Below the pieces are notes generated by a model. It was not told the origin of the DNA, did not search any database, and was given only the letters and a program-made list of their open reading frames with translations. A stretch of 64,000 nucleotides of DNA from CAG-488 sp051881315 (GTDB taxonomy: Bacteria > Bacillota > Clostridia > Oscillospirales > Acutalibacteraceae), in the NCBI GenBank assembly GCA_051881315.1, contig JBJEPQ010000029.1:62001-126000 (forward strand). Direction: 5' to 3'. Both the position numbers and the translations under genes were made by a program. This document shows positions 1 through 8,079 of the stretch, one piece after another. Numbering within the stretch: the stretch's first letter is position 1; each line of letters starts with the position of its first letter.

Positions 1-140
1 ACAACGCAAACCGCCGCAATAACGGCAAGGTTGAGCTTGCGCCGTGAAGAAAATTCGCTGTCTGCACGGCAAAGGGTATTATATGCCCTGTCGGCAAAAG
101 CTCTGCGCTTATTTTTCGCTTTTTCGCAAAAGTCTTCCAT
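1..140 (-). CDS. N-terminal fragment of an unidentified membrane-anchored protein
   Basis: An open frame starts at an ATG at 140-138 and runs off the left edge, so only about 46 residues are visible. GGAGGTGC lies 3-10 bases before the ATG, a strong ribosome binding site, and a good promoter lies upstream. The visible part is a basic, polar N-terminus (MEDFCEKAKNKRRAF) followed by the start of a hydrophobic stretch (LNLAVIAAVCVV), which suggests an N-terminal membrane anchor after about 34 cytoplasmic residues. I do not recognise the family; the rest of the gene lies outside the window. Confidence 0.6.
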   Translation of the reverse strand, partial: MEDFCEKAKNKRRAFADRAYNTLCRADSEFSSRRKLNLAVIAAVCV

Positions 141-170
141 CTCGGCACCTCCGTTCATATTGATTAGATT

Positions 171-199
171 ATTATAATACACGAAGTCAAAAAATACAA
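171..199 (-). promoter_or_regulatory. SigA-type promoter for the minus-strand gene at the left edge
   Basis: On the minus strand a TTGTAT -35 box is followed after 17 bases by a perfect TATAAT. The predicted start lies about 25 bases before the ATG at 140. Confidence 0.6.
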
Positions 200-272
200 C
201 CTTATTGACGAACATTTATTTGACGGCGGAATATTTCTGATATTAGGAATATTTTTTGAAATCGGTGATTTA

Positions 273-1016
273 ATGAATTGCATAACTGAAACGGTTATCG
301 GAATAGCGTTGCCGTTCATCGGAACTTCGATCGGTGCGGCGGCGGTATTCTTTATGAAAAAGGGGGCAAATCCCCGTTTCCACCGTGCAATGCTCGGCTT
401 TGCGGCAGGGGTTATGACGGCGGCTTCGGTATGGTCGCTGCTTATCCCGGCAATAGAGGCAGCAGGCTCGTGGATTCCTGCGGTTGCAGGCTTTCTGAGC
501 GGTACGGCAGGTATGATGCTGCTTGACTTTCTCGTCCCGGAAATCAAGACAGACGAAACGCGGCCGCCAAAGCTCGGAGAAAGTCTGATGCTTTTCATAG
601 CGGTCACGCTCCACAATATCCCGGAGGGAATGGCGGTCGGCGTTGCTTTTTCGGGTGCGCTCAGCGGCGTAATTCCGCCCTCCGAAGCGCTCACGCTTTC
701 AATCGGAATATCTGTCCAGAACTTCCCTGAGGGCACGATAATTTCCGCTCCTCTCATCACGGACGGAATGACGAAGAAGCGTGCGTTTTTGTACGGAGTA
801 ATATCGGGTGCGGTCGAGCCGATAGCGGCGGCGTTGACGGTTCTGCTCACATGGCTTGTTTCTCCGATACTTCCGTTCGTGCTTTCCTTTGCCGCAGGAG
901 CGATGATATACGTTGTGTCGCAGGAGCTTATTCCGCAGGCAAAAAGCCGCATAGGCACGGCAGGAACGGCTGTCGGCTTTGCACTGATGATGCTTCTTGA
1001 TGTTGCGATGGGCTGA
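273..1016 (+). CDS. ZIP-family metal transporter (ZupT/GufA type)
   Basis: 247 residues, the usual length for bacterial ZIP proteins. It is an integral membrane protein with about eight hydrophobic segments. The two metal-pathway signatures of the family are visible: HNIPEG in the fourth segment and QNFPEG in the fifth. ZIP proteins import divalent metals such as zinc, iron or manganese into the cytoplasm; the substrate cannot be read from the sequence. It stands alone, divergent from the partial gene at the left edge, and no metal-regulator site is obvious in the 130-base upstream region. The ATG at 273 follows a modest GGTGAT site. Confidence 0.9.
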   Translation: MNCITETVIGIALPFIGTSIGAAAVFFMKKGANPRFHRAMLGFAAGVMTAASVWSLLIPAIEAAGSWIPAVAGFLSGTAGMMLLDFLVPEIKTDETRPPKLGESLMLFIAVTLHNIPEGMAVGVAFSGALSGVIPPSEALTLSIGISVQNFPEGTIISAPLITDGMTKKRAFLYGVISGAVEPIAAALTVLLTWLVSPILPFVLSFAAGAMIYVVSQELIPQAKSRIGTAGTAVGFALMMLLDVAMG

Positions 1017-1036
1017 AAAATAATATCAAAAAACAG

Positions 1037-1065
1037 TTGACAAACGGAAAAGTATATGGTAATAT
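1037..1065 (+). promoter_or_regulatory. Promoter of the rplJ-rplL operon
   Basis: TTGACA and TAATAT separated by 17 bases, directly upstream of the L10 leader RNA. Confidence 0.75.
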
Positions 1066-1074
1066 AACTAAGCT

Positions 1075-1165
1075 GTTCTTTTTCAAAGACAGCAGGTGCA
1101 TCAGCGTAATGGTTTAACGACCGCCTGCCGAGAATGGGAGCATACGATTACCGAAGCTTTTTCGG
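1075..1165 (+). promoter_or_regulatory. Ribosomal protein L10 leader RNA
   Basis: The 5' leader of rplJ contains the conserved pieces of the L10 leader motif: AAAGACAGCAGGTGCAT on one side and CGACCGCCTGCCGAG on the other, which form a kinked helix mimicking the L10 site in 23S rRNA. In Firmicutes the L10-L12 complex binds this leader and promotes termination, which limits its own synthesis. The terminator hairpin that follows at 1185 fits that mechanism. Confidence 0.8.
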
Positions 1166-1184
1166 GTAAATATTTGTATGTCAT

Positions 1185-1220
1185 ATCCCTGTTCACGGTG
1201 AGTGGACAGGGATTATTTTT
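1185..1220 (+). terminator. Attenuator terminator in the L10 leader
   Basis: ATCCCTGT (1185-1192) pairs with ACAGGGAT (1206-1213), followed by TATTTTT. It lies between the L10-binding fold and the rplJ start, so it probably acts as the regulated attenuator. Confidence 0.7.
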
Positions 1221-1262
1221 CGTTTATACGCACCTTATTTCATTGCATGAGAGGTGAAAAAC

Positions 1263-1772
1263 ATGCCAAGTGCAAGCGTTTTGGAACAGAAGAAGCAGAT
1301 CGTTGCTGCCGTTGCAGACAGAATCAGCAACTCATGCGCCGGCGTAATCGTAGATTACAAGGGTATTTCCGTTGCCGATGATACCGCTCTCCGTAAGGAG
1401 CTTCGTGAAGCAGGAGTTGAGTACACTGTTGTTAAGAATACTCTCCTCAAGCTCGCAATCAGCGGAACATCACTCGAAAGCATGAGCGAGGTTCTTGACG
1501 GAACAACAGCTCTCGCAACTTCCAAGGACGACTATGTAGCCGCAGCCCGTATCCTTAACAAGTATGCTGAGGATCACGACAACTTTGCTCTTAAAGCAGG
1601 TTATCTCGACGGTGAAGTAATGTCGATGGAGAAGCTCAAGGATCTTGCAAACCTTCCCTCGAGAGAAACATTGCTCTCTATGGTTGCAAATGTATTCAGC
1701 GCACCTATCGCAGGCTTTGCCCGTGCTGTTCAGGCTATCGCCGATAAGGCAGAAGCTCCCGCTGAGGCTTAA
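1263..1772 (+). CDS. rplJ: Ribosomal protein L10
   Basis: 169 residues. L10 forms the base of the ribosomal stalk, binds 23S rRNA and anchors L7/L12 dimers through its C-terminal helix. The family start (MPSASVLEQKK), the VDYKGISVADDTALRKELR block and the VVKNTLLKLA block are all present. I chose the ATG at 1263 because GAGGTG lies six bases before it; an in-frame GTG at 1254 is inside that ribosome binding site and would add three residues. It is followed 55 bases later by rplL in the usual operon order and is controlled by the L10 leader upstream. Confidence 0.95.
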   Translation: MPSASVLEQKKQIVAAVADRISNSCAGVIVDYKGISVADDTALRKELREAGVEYTVVKNTLLKLAISGTSLESMSEVLDGTTALATSKDDYVAAARILNKYAEDHDNFALKAGYLDGEVMSMEKLKDLANLPSRETLLSMVANVFSAPIAGFARAVQAIADKAEAPAEA

Positions 1773-1827
1773 TTGTCAGCGAAACTAAATTTAAAAATTA
1801 CAAAATTTATTATGGAGGTAAATTACC

Positions 1828-2199
1828 ATGGCATCAGAGAAAATTAATGCTATCGTTGAAGAGTTGAAGACTCTTTCAGTTCTTGAGCTTTCAGAGCTCG
1901 TACACGCAGTAGAAGAGGAGTTCGGCGTTTCCGCTGCAGCAGCAGTTGTTGCAGGTCCGGCAGTAGCAGGCCCGGCAGCTGAGGAGAAGACCGAGTTCGA
2001 CGTTATCCTTGCAAACGCAGGCGCACAGAAGATCAAGGTTGTTAAGGCTGTTAAGGACATCACAGGTCTTGGACTTGCTGAGGCTAAGGCTCTTGTTGAC
2101 GGCGCTCCCAAGGCAGTCAAGGAAGGCGTTTCTAAGGACGAGGCTGAGGAACTCAAGGCTAAGCTTGAGGAAGTCGGCGCAGAGATCGAAATTAAATAA
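1828..2199 (+). CDS. rplL: Ribosomal protein L7/L12
   Basis: 123 residues, the standard length. The N-terminal dimerisation domain (about 1-35) is joined by an Ala/Gly/Pro-rich hinge (about 36-52) to the C-terminal factor-binding domain with EKTEFDVIL and GLGLAEAKALVDGAPK. L7/L12 recruits translational GTPases to the ribosome. A strong GGAGGT site precedes the ATG. It is co-transcribed with rplJ and followed by a terminator. Confidence 0.97.
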   Translation: MASEKINAIVEELKTLSVLELSELVHAVEEEFGVSAAAAVVAGPAVAGPAAEEKTEFDVILANAGAQKIKVVKAVKDITGLGLAEAKALVDGAPKAVKEGVSKDEAEELKAKLEEVGAEIEIK

Positions 2200-2217
2200 G
2201 TTTGATTTCATAGTTTT

Positions 2218-2250
2218 GAGCTGTTGCTTAGTTGCGACAGCTCTTTTTTT
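2218..2250 (+). terminator. Terminator of the rplJ-rplL operon
   Basis: GAGCTGT (2218-2224) pairs with ACAGCTC (2237-2243), followed by seven T. Confidence 0.8.
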
Positions 2251-2270
2251 GAAAAAATTTTTAAAAAAGG

Positions 2271-2299
2271 TTGACAAATTAAAATTTATGTTTTAAAAT
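2271..2299 (+). promoter_or_regulatory. Promoter of the T-box/trpB2 unit
   Basis: Consensus TTGACA and TAAAAT spaced by 17 bases, just after the rplL terminator. Confidence 0.75.
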
Positions 2300-2305
2300 G
2301 CAATA

Positions 2306-2571
2306 AACCGTTGAGGAAGAGTGAGTAGATCCTGTCGGACGCTTCAGAGAGCCGTAGGTTGATGCGATACGGCGCAGAGGGCAGAATTGAATGGACTTCC
2401 GAGGGCGAGCAGAACTAACAGTATGTGAGCCGGAGAGGGTACTCCGTTAACAATAACCGTCGTATAATGGAGTGCGAGCTAAGTGGGCACATAAATGTGT
2501 CAAGCAGGGTGGCACCGCAGGAGTATTTCTCCTGTCCCGGCAGTTTTGTCGGGACAGGAGTTTTTGTTTTT
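2306..2571 (+). promoter_or_regulatory. T-box leader, probably specific for tRNA-Trp
   Basis: The conserved T-box core AGGGTGGCACCGC is at 2505-2518, followed by the long terminator hairpin. Stem I carries the usual elements upstream, and the region GAATTGAATGGACTTCC holds a TGG triplet at 2392-2394 where the specifier codon is expected. T-box leaders bind uncharged tRNA, which stabilises an antiterminator and lets transcription continue. A Trp specifier fits the downstream tryptophan synthase gene. The specifier assignment was made by eye. Confidence 0.85.
2529..2571 (+). terminator. T-box intrinsic terminator
   Basis: CTCCTGTCCCG (2529-2539) pairs perfectly with CGGGACAGGAG (2550-2560), followed by a long T-rich run. 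Its left arm overlaps the region that would form the antiterminator with the T-box core. Confidence 0.85.
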
Positions 2572-2645
2572 TTGCCCCGACGTGAGCCGCTGATAAAACG
2601 GCTGAAAAAGGCTCAGCTAAAAATAATTGAAAAGGAGAGACAGTT

Positions 2646-4022
2646 ATGAGCAACACAGAAAAAATTCCGTACAAAATCTACCTCGATGAAAAGGAAATGC
2701 CGAAGCAGTGGTACAATGTCCGTGCCGATATGAAGAACAAGCCGGCTCCGCTTCTCAATCCCGGCACTCATCAGCCGATGGGCTTTGACGATCTTCGTCC
2801 CGTTTTCTGCGACGAGCTTATCAAGCAGGAGCTTGACAACGACACACCGTATTTCGACATACCCGACGAGATCCTTGATTTCTACAGGATGTACCGTCCG
2901 TCTCCTCTTGTAAGAGCCTATTGCCTGGAAAAGAAGCTCGGCACTCCGGCAAAGATTTATTACAAGTTTGAGGGCAACAATACAAGCGGAAGTCACAAGC
3001 TCAACAGCGCAATCGCTCAGGCATATTACGCAAAGAAGCAGGGACTTAAAGGCGTTACAACAGAAACGGGAGCAGGTCAGTGGGGTACTGCGCTGAGTAT
3101 GGCTTGCGCCTATCTCGGACTTGACTGTAAGGTATATATGGTTAAATGCTCCTATGAGCAGAAGCCGTTCCGCCGTGAGGTAATGAGAACATACGGCGCT
3201 TCGGTAACTCCGAGCCCGAGCATGGAAACACAAGTCGGCAGAAAGATCCTTGCCGAGCATCCCGGCACAACGGGCAGTCTCGGCTGCGCTATCAGCGAGG
3301 CGGTCGAGGTCGCAACAACGAACGAGGGCTACCGCTACGTTCTCGGAAGCGTTCTCAATCAGGTGCTTCTTCATCAGTCGGTTATCGGACTTGAGTCGAA
3401 GATCGCTATGGATAAATACGGCATTAAGCCTGACACTATTATCGGCTGTGCAGGCGGCGGCTCCAACCTCGGAGGACTTATCGCTCCGTTCATGGGTGAA
3501 AAGCTCAGAGGCGAGGCTGATTATCAGATCATCGCAGTTGAGCCGGCAAGCTGTCCGAGCTTTACAAGAGGTAAGTTTGCATACGATTTCTGCGACACGG
3601 GAATGGTTTGTCCCCTGGCAAAGATGTATACTCTCGGCAGCGGCTTCATTCCGTCGGCAAACCACGCAGGCGGACTTCGCTACCACGGTATGAGCACCGT
3701 TCTCAGCCAGCTTTACGATGACGGTCTTATGGAGGCAAGAAGCGTTGAGCAGACAAAGGTATTCGAGGCGGCAGAGATGTTTGCAAGGGTTGAGGGTATT
3801 CTTCCCGCTCCCGAAAGCAGCCACGCAATCAGAGTTGCAATCGACGAGGCTCTCAAGTGCAAGGAAACAGGCGAGGAAAAGACAATTCTCTTCGGCCTGA
3901 CAGGTACGGGATACTTCGATATGTACGCATACGAGGCCTTCAACGACGGCACGATGTCCGACTATATTCCGACGGACGAAGATCTTGAAAAAGGCTTTGC
4001 AGGTCTGCCGAAAATGGACTGA
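2646..4022 (+). CDS. Tryptophan synthase beta subunit, TrpB2 type
   Basis: 458 residues, longer than the roughly 400 of classical TrpB and typical of the TrpB2 branch. The PLP lysine is K118 in SGSHKLN, and the phosphate-binding loop GCAGGGSNLGG is present. The enzyme makes L-tryptophan from indole and serine. No trpA follows, so it probably works as a stand-alone indole-scavenging enzyme, as proposed for many TrpB2 proteins. Control by a Trp-type T-box supports a role in tryptophan supply. The start follows a GGAGAG site. The next unit has its own promoter and riboswitch, so this is a single-gene transcript. Confidence 0.9.
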   Translation: MSNTEKIPYKIYLDEKEMPKQWYNVRADMKNKPAPLLNPGTHQPMGFDDLRPVFCDELIKQELDNDTPYFDIPDEILDFYRMYRPSPLVRAYCLEKKLGTPAKIYYKFEGNNTSGSHKLNSAIAQAYYAKKQGLKGVTTETGAGQWGTALSMACAYLGLDCKVYMVKCSYEQKPFRREVMRTYGASVTPSPSMETQVGRKILAEHPGTTGSLGCAISEAVEVATTNEGYRYVLGSVLNQVLLHQSVIGLESKIAMDKYGIKPDTIIGCAGGGSNLGGLIAPFMGEKLRGEADYQIIAVEPASCPSFTRGKFAYDFCDTGMVCPLAKMYTLGSGFIPSANHAGGLRYHGMSTVLSQLYDDGLMEARSVEQTKVFEAAEMFARVEGILPAPESSHAIRVAIDEALKCKETGEEKTILFGLTGTGYFDMYAYEAFNDGTMSDYIPTDEDLEKGFAGLPKMD

Positions 4023-4028
4023 TAAAGC

Positions 4029-4057
4029 TTGACAGTAACGATATAATGATGTACTAT
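4029..4057 (+). promoter_or_regulatory. Promoter of the TPP riboswitch/thiT unit
   Basis: TTGACA and TACTAT separated by 17 bases, ending about 12 bases before the aptamer. Confidence 0.75.
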
Positions 4058-4067
4058 ACTTTTATAC

Positions 4068-4166
4068 GGCAGGGGTGTCGATAATCGGCTGATATCATAC
4101 CCTAAGGTGACACGGATTAAACCGTAGCCGAACCTGATTCGGATAATACCGACGTAGGTAAGCTAT
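4068..4166 (+). promoter_or_regulatory. TPP (thiamin pyrophosphate) riboswitch
   Basis: The conserved thi-box elements appear in order: GGGGTG (4072), CTGAT (4089), ACCTGATTCGGATAATACC (4132) and GACGTAGG (4151). The aptamer senses thiamin pyrophosphate. Here it is followed by an intrinsic terminator before thiT, so high TPP should stop transcription of the thiamin importer. Confidence 0.93.
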
Positions 4167-4184
4167 AAGAGTTATAGTTTTTCC

Positions 4185-4214
4185 GCCCGGTGGTTTTCGC
4201 CGGGCTTTTTCTTT
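4185..4214 (+). terminator. Terminator of the TPP riboswitch expression platform
   Basis: GCCCGG (4185-4190) pairs with CCGGGC (4200-4205), followed by TTTTTCTTTT. Confidence 0.8.
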
Positions 4215-4239
4215 TCCTCTGCCATGAAAGGAGTTCATT

Positions 4240-4896
4240 ATGAAAAGCATTACAATGGATCACAAAACAAACGATACAACCTTGAAGCTGACGGTCAGCG
4301 CAATAATGGTTGCCCTTTCGACGGTACTGTCGTTCATCAAGCCGTTTGAGCTTCCTTACGGCGGCTCGGTAACGCTGTTCAGCTTTGTGCCGATCCTTTT
4401 TGTCGGCTATGCCTACGGCATTAAGTGGGGCGCCGGCGCAGGACTTGTTCACGGTATTCTTCAGATGATTTTCGGAATATCCGCCGCAACGTCAGGAGCG
4501 GGCTTCAAATGGTGGCAATTCCTTCTCTGCGCTCTGCTTGATTACATCATCGCTTTTTCTGCCCTCGGCACAAGCGGAATTTTCAAGAAAGTAATCAAAA
4601 ATCCGCAGGTTTCTGTTGCGGTCGGTTCGCTTTTCGCCTGTGTGATAAAATATATCTGCCACTTCCTTTCGGGATTTATTCTTTTCGGCGGCTGGGCAGA
4701 ATGGTACTTTAAAGAGAGTGCGGGCGCATCCTACGGCTCGGCTATCCTCTCGGAGTACAGCGGCAAGGTGCTCAGCGCAATTTATTCGCTGATTTACAAC
4801 GCAACCTTCAGCGTGCCCGAAACGGTTATTTCAATCGTTATGATCGTTATTATCATCAGCATCAAGCCTATCCGCAAAGCGGCAGGAATTAAATAA
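4240..4896 (+). CDS. thiT: Thiamin ECF transporter S component ThiT
   Basis: 218 residues with about six membrane segments. The segment GGSVTLFSFVPIL, the GFILFGGWAEWYF motif and the late YNATFSVPETV motif match ThiT, the substrate-binding subunit that captures thiamin for an energy-coupling factor transporter. The ATPase and T subunits are not in the window; in Firmicutes they are usually shared and encoded elsewhere. The TPP riboswitch directly upstream independently supports thiamin as substrate. AAAGGAG precedes the ATG at 4240. Confidence 0.93.
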   Translation: MKSITMDHKTNDTTLKLTVSAIMVALSTVLSFIKPFELPYGGSVTLFSFVPILFVGYAYGIKWGAGAGLVHGILQMIFGISAATSGAGFKWWQFLLCALLDYIIAFSALGTSGIFKKVIKNPQVSVAVGSLFACVIKYICHFLSGFILFGGWAEWYFKESAGASYGSAILSEYSGKVLSAIYSLIYNATFSVPETVISIVMIVIIISIKPIRKAAGIK

Positions 4897-4910
4897 AATA
4901 CAGATAATAT

Positions 4911-4949
4911 TTACCGCCCCGAAGCAGAACGCTTCGAGGCGGTAAGTTT
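4911..4949. terminator. Bidirectional terminator between thiT and the DUF2130 gene
   Basis: TTACCGCCCCGAAGC pairs with GCTTCGAGGCGGTAA with one mismatch around a five-base loop, then GTTTTATG. It lies between convergent genes and could serve both. Confidence 0.75.
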
Positions 4950-6226
4950 TATGTTTCATTGTTTTTCAGCTCGGCAAATTTTGCCGCCATGGTGGGGTTG
5001 TTCTTCGTCAGCTTTTTGATCGTCAGGTCGTCAACCTTGCGGTTTGCAATCTGCAAATTGTGATCCGAGGAAAGCAGAGCTTCCTTGGTCTTTTGCAGGT
5101 GGGTGATCGTTTTGTCGATCTCGTCGATGGCGGTGTTGAATTTTCTTGACGCAAGATCAACATTGTAGGAGAAACCGTTTTTGAAGTCGGTCATAGCCTC
5201 CTCAAAGTGTGTTATGTCAATGTTCTGCTCCCTGACGAGGGCAAGCTGCTGTCTGTACTCAAGGGAGTTGAGCGCCGCATTTCTCAGCAAGGTTATCATC
5301 GGAATGAAAAACTGCGGTCGGATAACGTACATCTTTTCAAAACGGTAGGAAACATCGACAATTCCCGTGTTGTAAAGCTCGCTGTCAGCCTCCAGCATTG
5401 AAACAAGCACGGCGTATTCACAGTTCTTTTCACGTCTGTCCTTGTCAAGCTCCTTGAAAAAGTCCTCGTTCTTATGCTTGGTCGCAGTTTCGTCCATTTC
5501 GTTTTTCATCTCGAACATTATGGAAATAAATTCCGTGCCGTCCTCCGCCTTATCACGGAAGATGAAATCGCCCTTACTGCCCGAACGTGCGTCGTTGTCC
5601 TTTTCAAAATAGGCGTTCGGGAATGCGGTTGCACGCAGTCTGTTGAACTCGGTCAGGCAATGCTGTTCAAGACTTTCACCGATCATCTTGGTCGACTGAC
5701 GGGCTTTGAAATCCTTGTAGTATGCGATCTCCTCGTCCTTGCGCTCCAGCTCGGCACGGTGAGCCTCATTGAGAGTTTTCTCGTTCAGCTCACGCTTGCT
5801 CTGTTCAAGGTCAAGCTCATTGCGAAGCTGAAGAATTTCCTTTTCCTTGTCCGCAAGAGCCTTGCTGACGGCTATATCCGTGTTCGCCTTGCCCAGCTCA
5901 AGCTCGCCGTTCAGCCTTGTGATCTCGTTCTGCTTGTCGGCAAGAGCCTTGTTCATCTCGGAACGAAGCTTTTCGACTGCGGTTTGTTTTTCAAGACTGT
6001 CCGCATTGAGCTTGGCTCTGAGGTCGGCAATTATTTTGTCCTTGTCCGCCTCGGCCTTGGTCACGGCAACCGCAACTGCGCTGTCTTTTTCGGAGAGCAG
6101 AGCGTCCTCACGCTGTCTGATCTCCTTTTCAAATTCTTTGTCACGCACCTGCTTAACGATGGCGGCATAACCCGACTCATCAACCTGAAAAACCTCGCCG
6201 CACTTGGGACACTTTATCTCCTGCAT
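4949..6226 (-). CDS. DUF2130 protein with coiled coil and putative nuclease-like domain
   Basis: 425 residues. It begins with a zinc-ribbon-like CPKCG, continues as a long charged coiled coil (about 25-175) and ends in the DUF2130 domain. That domain carries SGSKGDFIFR and, after about 18 residues, FEMKNE; a GDF...ExK arrangement resembles PD-(D/E)XK nucleases, but this functional reading is inference. Proteins of this family are widespread and mostly uncharacterised. It is a single gene with a near-perfect promoter and ends at a terminator shared with thiT. Confidence 0.8.
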   Translation of the reverse strand: MQEIKCPKCGEVFQVDESGYAAIVKQVRDKEFEKEIRQREDALLSEKDSAVAVAVTKAEADKDKIIADLRAKLNADSLEKQTAVEKLRSEMNKALADKQNEITRLNGELELGKANTDIAVSKALADKEKEILQLRNELDLEQSKRELNEKTLNEAHRAELERKDEEIAYYKDFKARQSTKMIGESLEQHCLTEFNRLRATAFPNAYFEKDNDARSGSKGDFIFRDKAEDGTEFISIMFEMKNEMDETATKHKNEDFFKELDKDRREKNCEYAVLVSMLEADSELYNTGIVDVSYRFEKMYVIRPQFFIPMITLLRNAALNSLEYRQQLALVREQNIDITHFEEAMTDFKNGFSYNVDLASRKFNTAIDEIDKTITHLQKTKEALLSSDHNLQIANRKVDDLTIKKLTKNNPTMAAKFAELKNNET

Positions 6227-6259
6227 TGTTATCTCCCCTGTTGTTTTTATCTTATAAAA

Positions 6260-6288
6260 ATTATAATCCTGCCATAGAATGCTGTCAA
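6260..6288 (-). promoter_or_regulatory. Promoter of the DUF2130 gene
   Basis: On the minus strand a perfect TTGACA and a perfect TATAAT are separated by 17 bases, about 35 bases before the ATG at 6226. Confidence 0.85.
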
Positions 6289-6333
6289 TATCGGTTTCGG
6301 CTCAAAGTCGGGCAAAGCACCGATAAACGGACT

Positions 6334-8079
6334 TTACTCCGTCACGGCAAACTGGCTGTTGTAAAGCTCGTAATAAAATCCCTGCTTTTCGAGAAGCTGT
6401 TCGTGCGTTCCCTGCTCAACGATCCGTCCCTTGTTCATAACAAGGATGATGTCGGACTCCCTGATCGTTGAAAGTCGGTGAGCGACGATGAAGCACGTCC
6501 TGCCCTGCATCATCTTTGCAAAGGTCTTTTGTATTCTTATCTCCGTGTGGCTGTCGATCGAGGAGGTTGCCTCGTCAAGAATGAGCATCGGAGGAAGATT
6601 GAGCAAAACTCTCGTTATACAAAGAAGCTGTTTCTGTCCCTGTGAAAGCGAACCGCCGTTCTCACCGAGGACGGTGTCATAACCGTCGGGCAGTCGCTTG
6701 ATAAAGCTGTGGGCGTGCGTAAGCTTTGCGGCGGCGATGATCTCCTCGTCGGTTGCATCGGGATTGGAATAGGCTATATTTTCTCTGACCGTGCCCGATT
6801 TGAGCCACGTTTCCTGAAGCACCATTCCGAAATTCTTACGCAGGGACTTCCTTGTGAAGTCTGCGGAGTTTTCGCCGTCAACCTTTATCATGCCGCTGTC
6901 GGGATCGTAAAAACGCATCAGAAGATTGATAAGCGTGCTCTTTCCGCAGCCTGTCGGACCGACTATCGCAACACGCTGTCCGGGTTTTGCGCTTATGCTG
7001 AGATTTTTGATAAGCTCCTTGCTCTTGTCGTAGGAGAAGCATACGTTATCAAACTCAACGCTGCCGTCCGCCTTTTCAAGCTCCTTTGCGCCGTCACGGT
7101 CAGGGATCTGCTCCTTTTCATCTATAAGCTCAAAAACTCTTGCCGCCGAGGCGAGGGCATTCTGAAGCTCGGTAACAACGCCCGAGATCTCGTTGAACGG
7201 CTTTGTGTACTGGGTGGCATAGCTCAGAAAACAACTGAGCTGACCGACCGAAAGTCTGCCTGCAATAACGGAGAGCGCGCCGAAGCCGCCGACTCCTGCG
7301 TATACAATAGCGTTTATAAGCCGTGTCGAGGGATTGACCATCGAGGAAAAGAACGAGGCTTTAAGGCTGTATTTGGTGAGCCTTTCGTTTATCTCGTCAA
7401 ATTTTTCTTCGGAAGCCTCCTCACGGCCGAAAGCCTTGACAAGCTTCTGATTGCCGACCATTTCATTGATGTGGGAGGTGATCTCGCCCCTTGTTTCGGA
7501 CTGTTTTTTGAACATTGAATAGGTTCTTTTTGCGATGAACGAAGCAACAAAAAGCGAGAGCGGAGTGAGCAATACAACGATCAGGGCGATTTTTACGTTT
7601 ACGGAGAACATAAAAATCAGCGTGCCGAGGATCGTGATAACTCCCGTGAAAAACTGAGTGAAGCCCATCAGCAGACCGTCTGAGAGCTGGTCTATATCCG
7701 TTATAATTCTGCTTACGATATCTCCGTGCTCATGAGAGTCGATATATGCGATATCGAGCTTTTGCAGATGGCGGAAAGCCTGAACACGCAGATCCATTAC
7801 AACACGGTAGGTTATGCGGTTGTTGATGACCGACATTATCCATTGTGCAAGGGCGGTTATGCCGATCACAACGGCGGTTTTAACAAGAATTGTTATAATG
7901 CCTTTGATGTCTACGTTGCCTTTGCCTATGGCAAGATCGACCGCTTTTCCGAAAAGGATCGGAGCGTAAAGCTGAGTTGCAACGACAACAACAGCGAGCA
8001 AAAGCGAAAGAAGCACAAGAAATTTATATTTTTCAATGAGCTTCATCAGGCGGCGGAATGTTCCTTTATTATTCTTCAT
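6334..8079 (-). CDS. ABC exporter, half-transporter B (consensus ATPase site)
   Basis: 581 residues: six membrane helices (about 1-320) fused to a nucleotide-binding domain. Walker A is GPTGCGKST, Walker B is MLILDEATSSID with the catalytic glutamate, and the switch histidine is in HRLST. The signature is LSQGQ rather than LSGGQ. Its start abuts the stop of the preceding gene (TAAATG), whose end carries a GGAGGCGG ribosome binding site for it, so the two are translationally coupled. Together they should form a heterodimeric exporter of the BmrCD/LmrCD/TM287-288 type. The substrate is unknown; drugs or lipids are typical. Confidence 0.92.
   Translation of the reverse strand: MKNNKGTFRRLMKLIEKYKFLVLLSLLLAVVVVATQLYAPILFGKAVDLAIGKGNVDIKGIITILVKTAVVIGITALAQWIMSVINNRITYRVVMDLRVQAFRHLQKLDIAYIDSHEHGDIVSRIITDIDQLSDGLLMGFTQFFTGVITILGTLIFMFSVNVKIALIVVLLTPLSLFVASFIAKRTYSMFKKQSETRGEITSHINEMVGNQKLVKAFGREEASEEKFDEINERLTKYSLKASFFSSMVNPSTRLINAIVYAGVGGFGALSVIAGRLSVGQLSCFLSYATQYTKPFNEISGVVTELQNALASAARVFELIDEKEQIPDRDGAKELEKADGSVEFDNVCFSYDKSKELIKNLSISAKPGQRVAIVGPTGCGKSTLINLLMRFYDPDSGMIKVDGENSADFTRKSLRKNFGMVLQETWLKSGTVRENIAYSNPDATDEEIIAAAKLTHAHSFIKRLPDGYDTVLGENGGSLSQGQKQLLCITRVLLNLPPMLILDEATSSIDSHTEIRIQKTFAKMMQGRTCFIVAHRLSTIRESDIILVMNKGRIVEQGTHEQLLEKQGFYYELYNSQFAVTE

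Noticed and set aside
2613..3824. 403-residue minus-strand reading frame opposite trpB2
   Set aside because: It has low-complexity composition typical of the complement of a coding gene and lies fully opposite a certain enzyme gene.
5474..6277. 267-residue plus-strand frame opposite the DUF2130 gene
   Set aside because: A shadow of the coiled-coil coding sequence, with no ribosome binding site and no recognisable domain.
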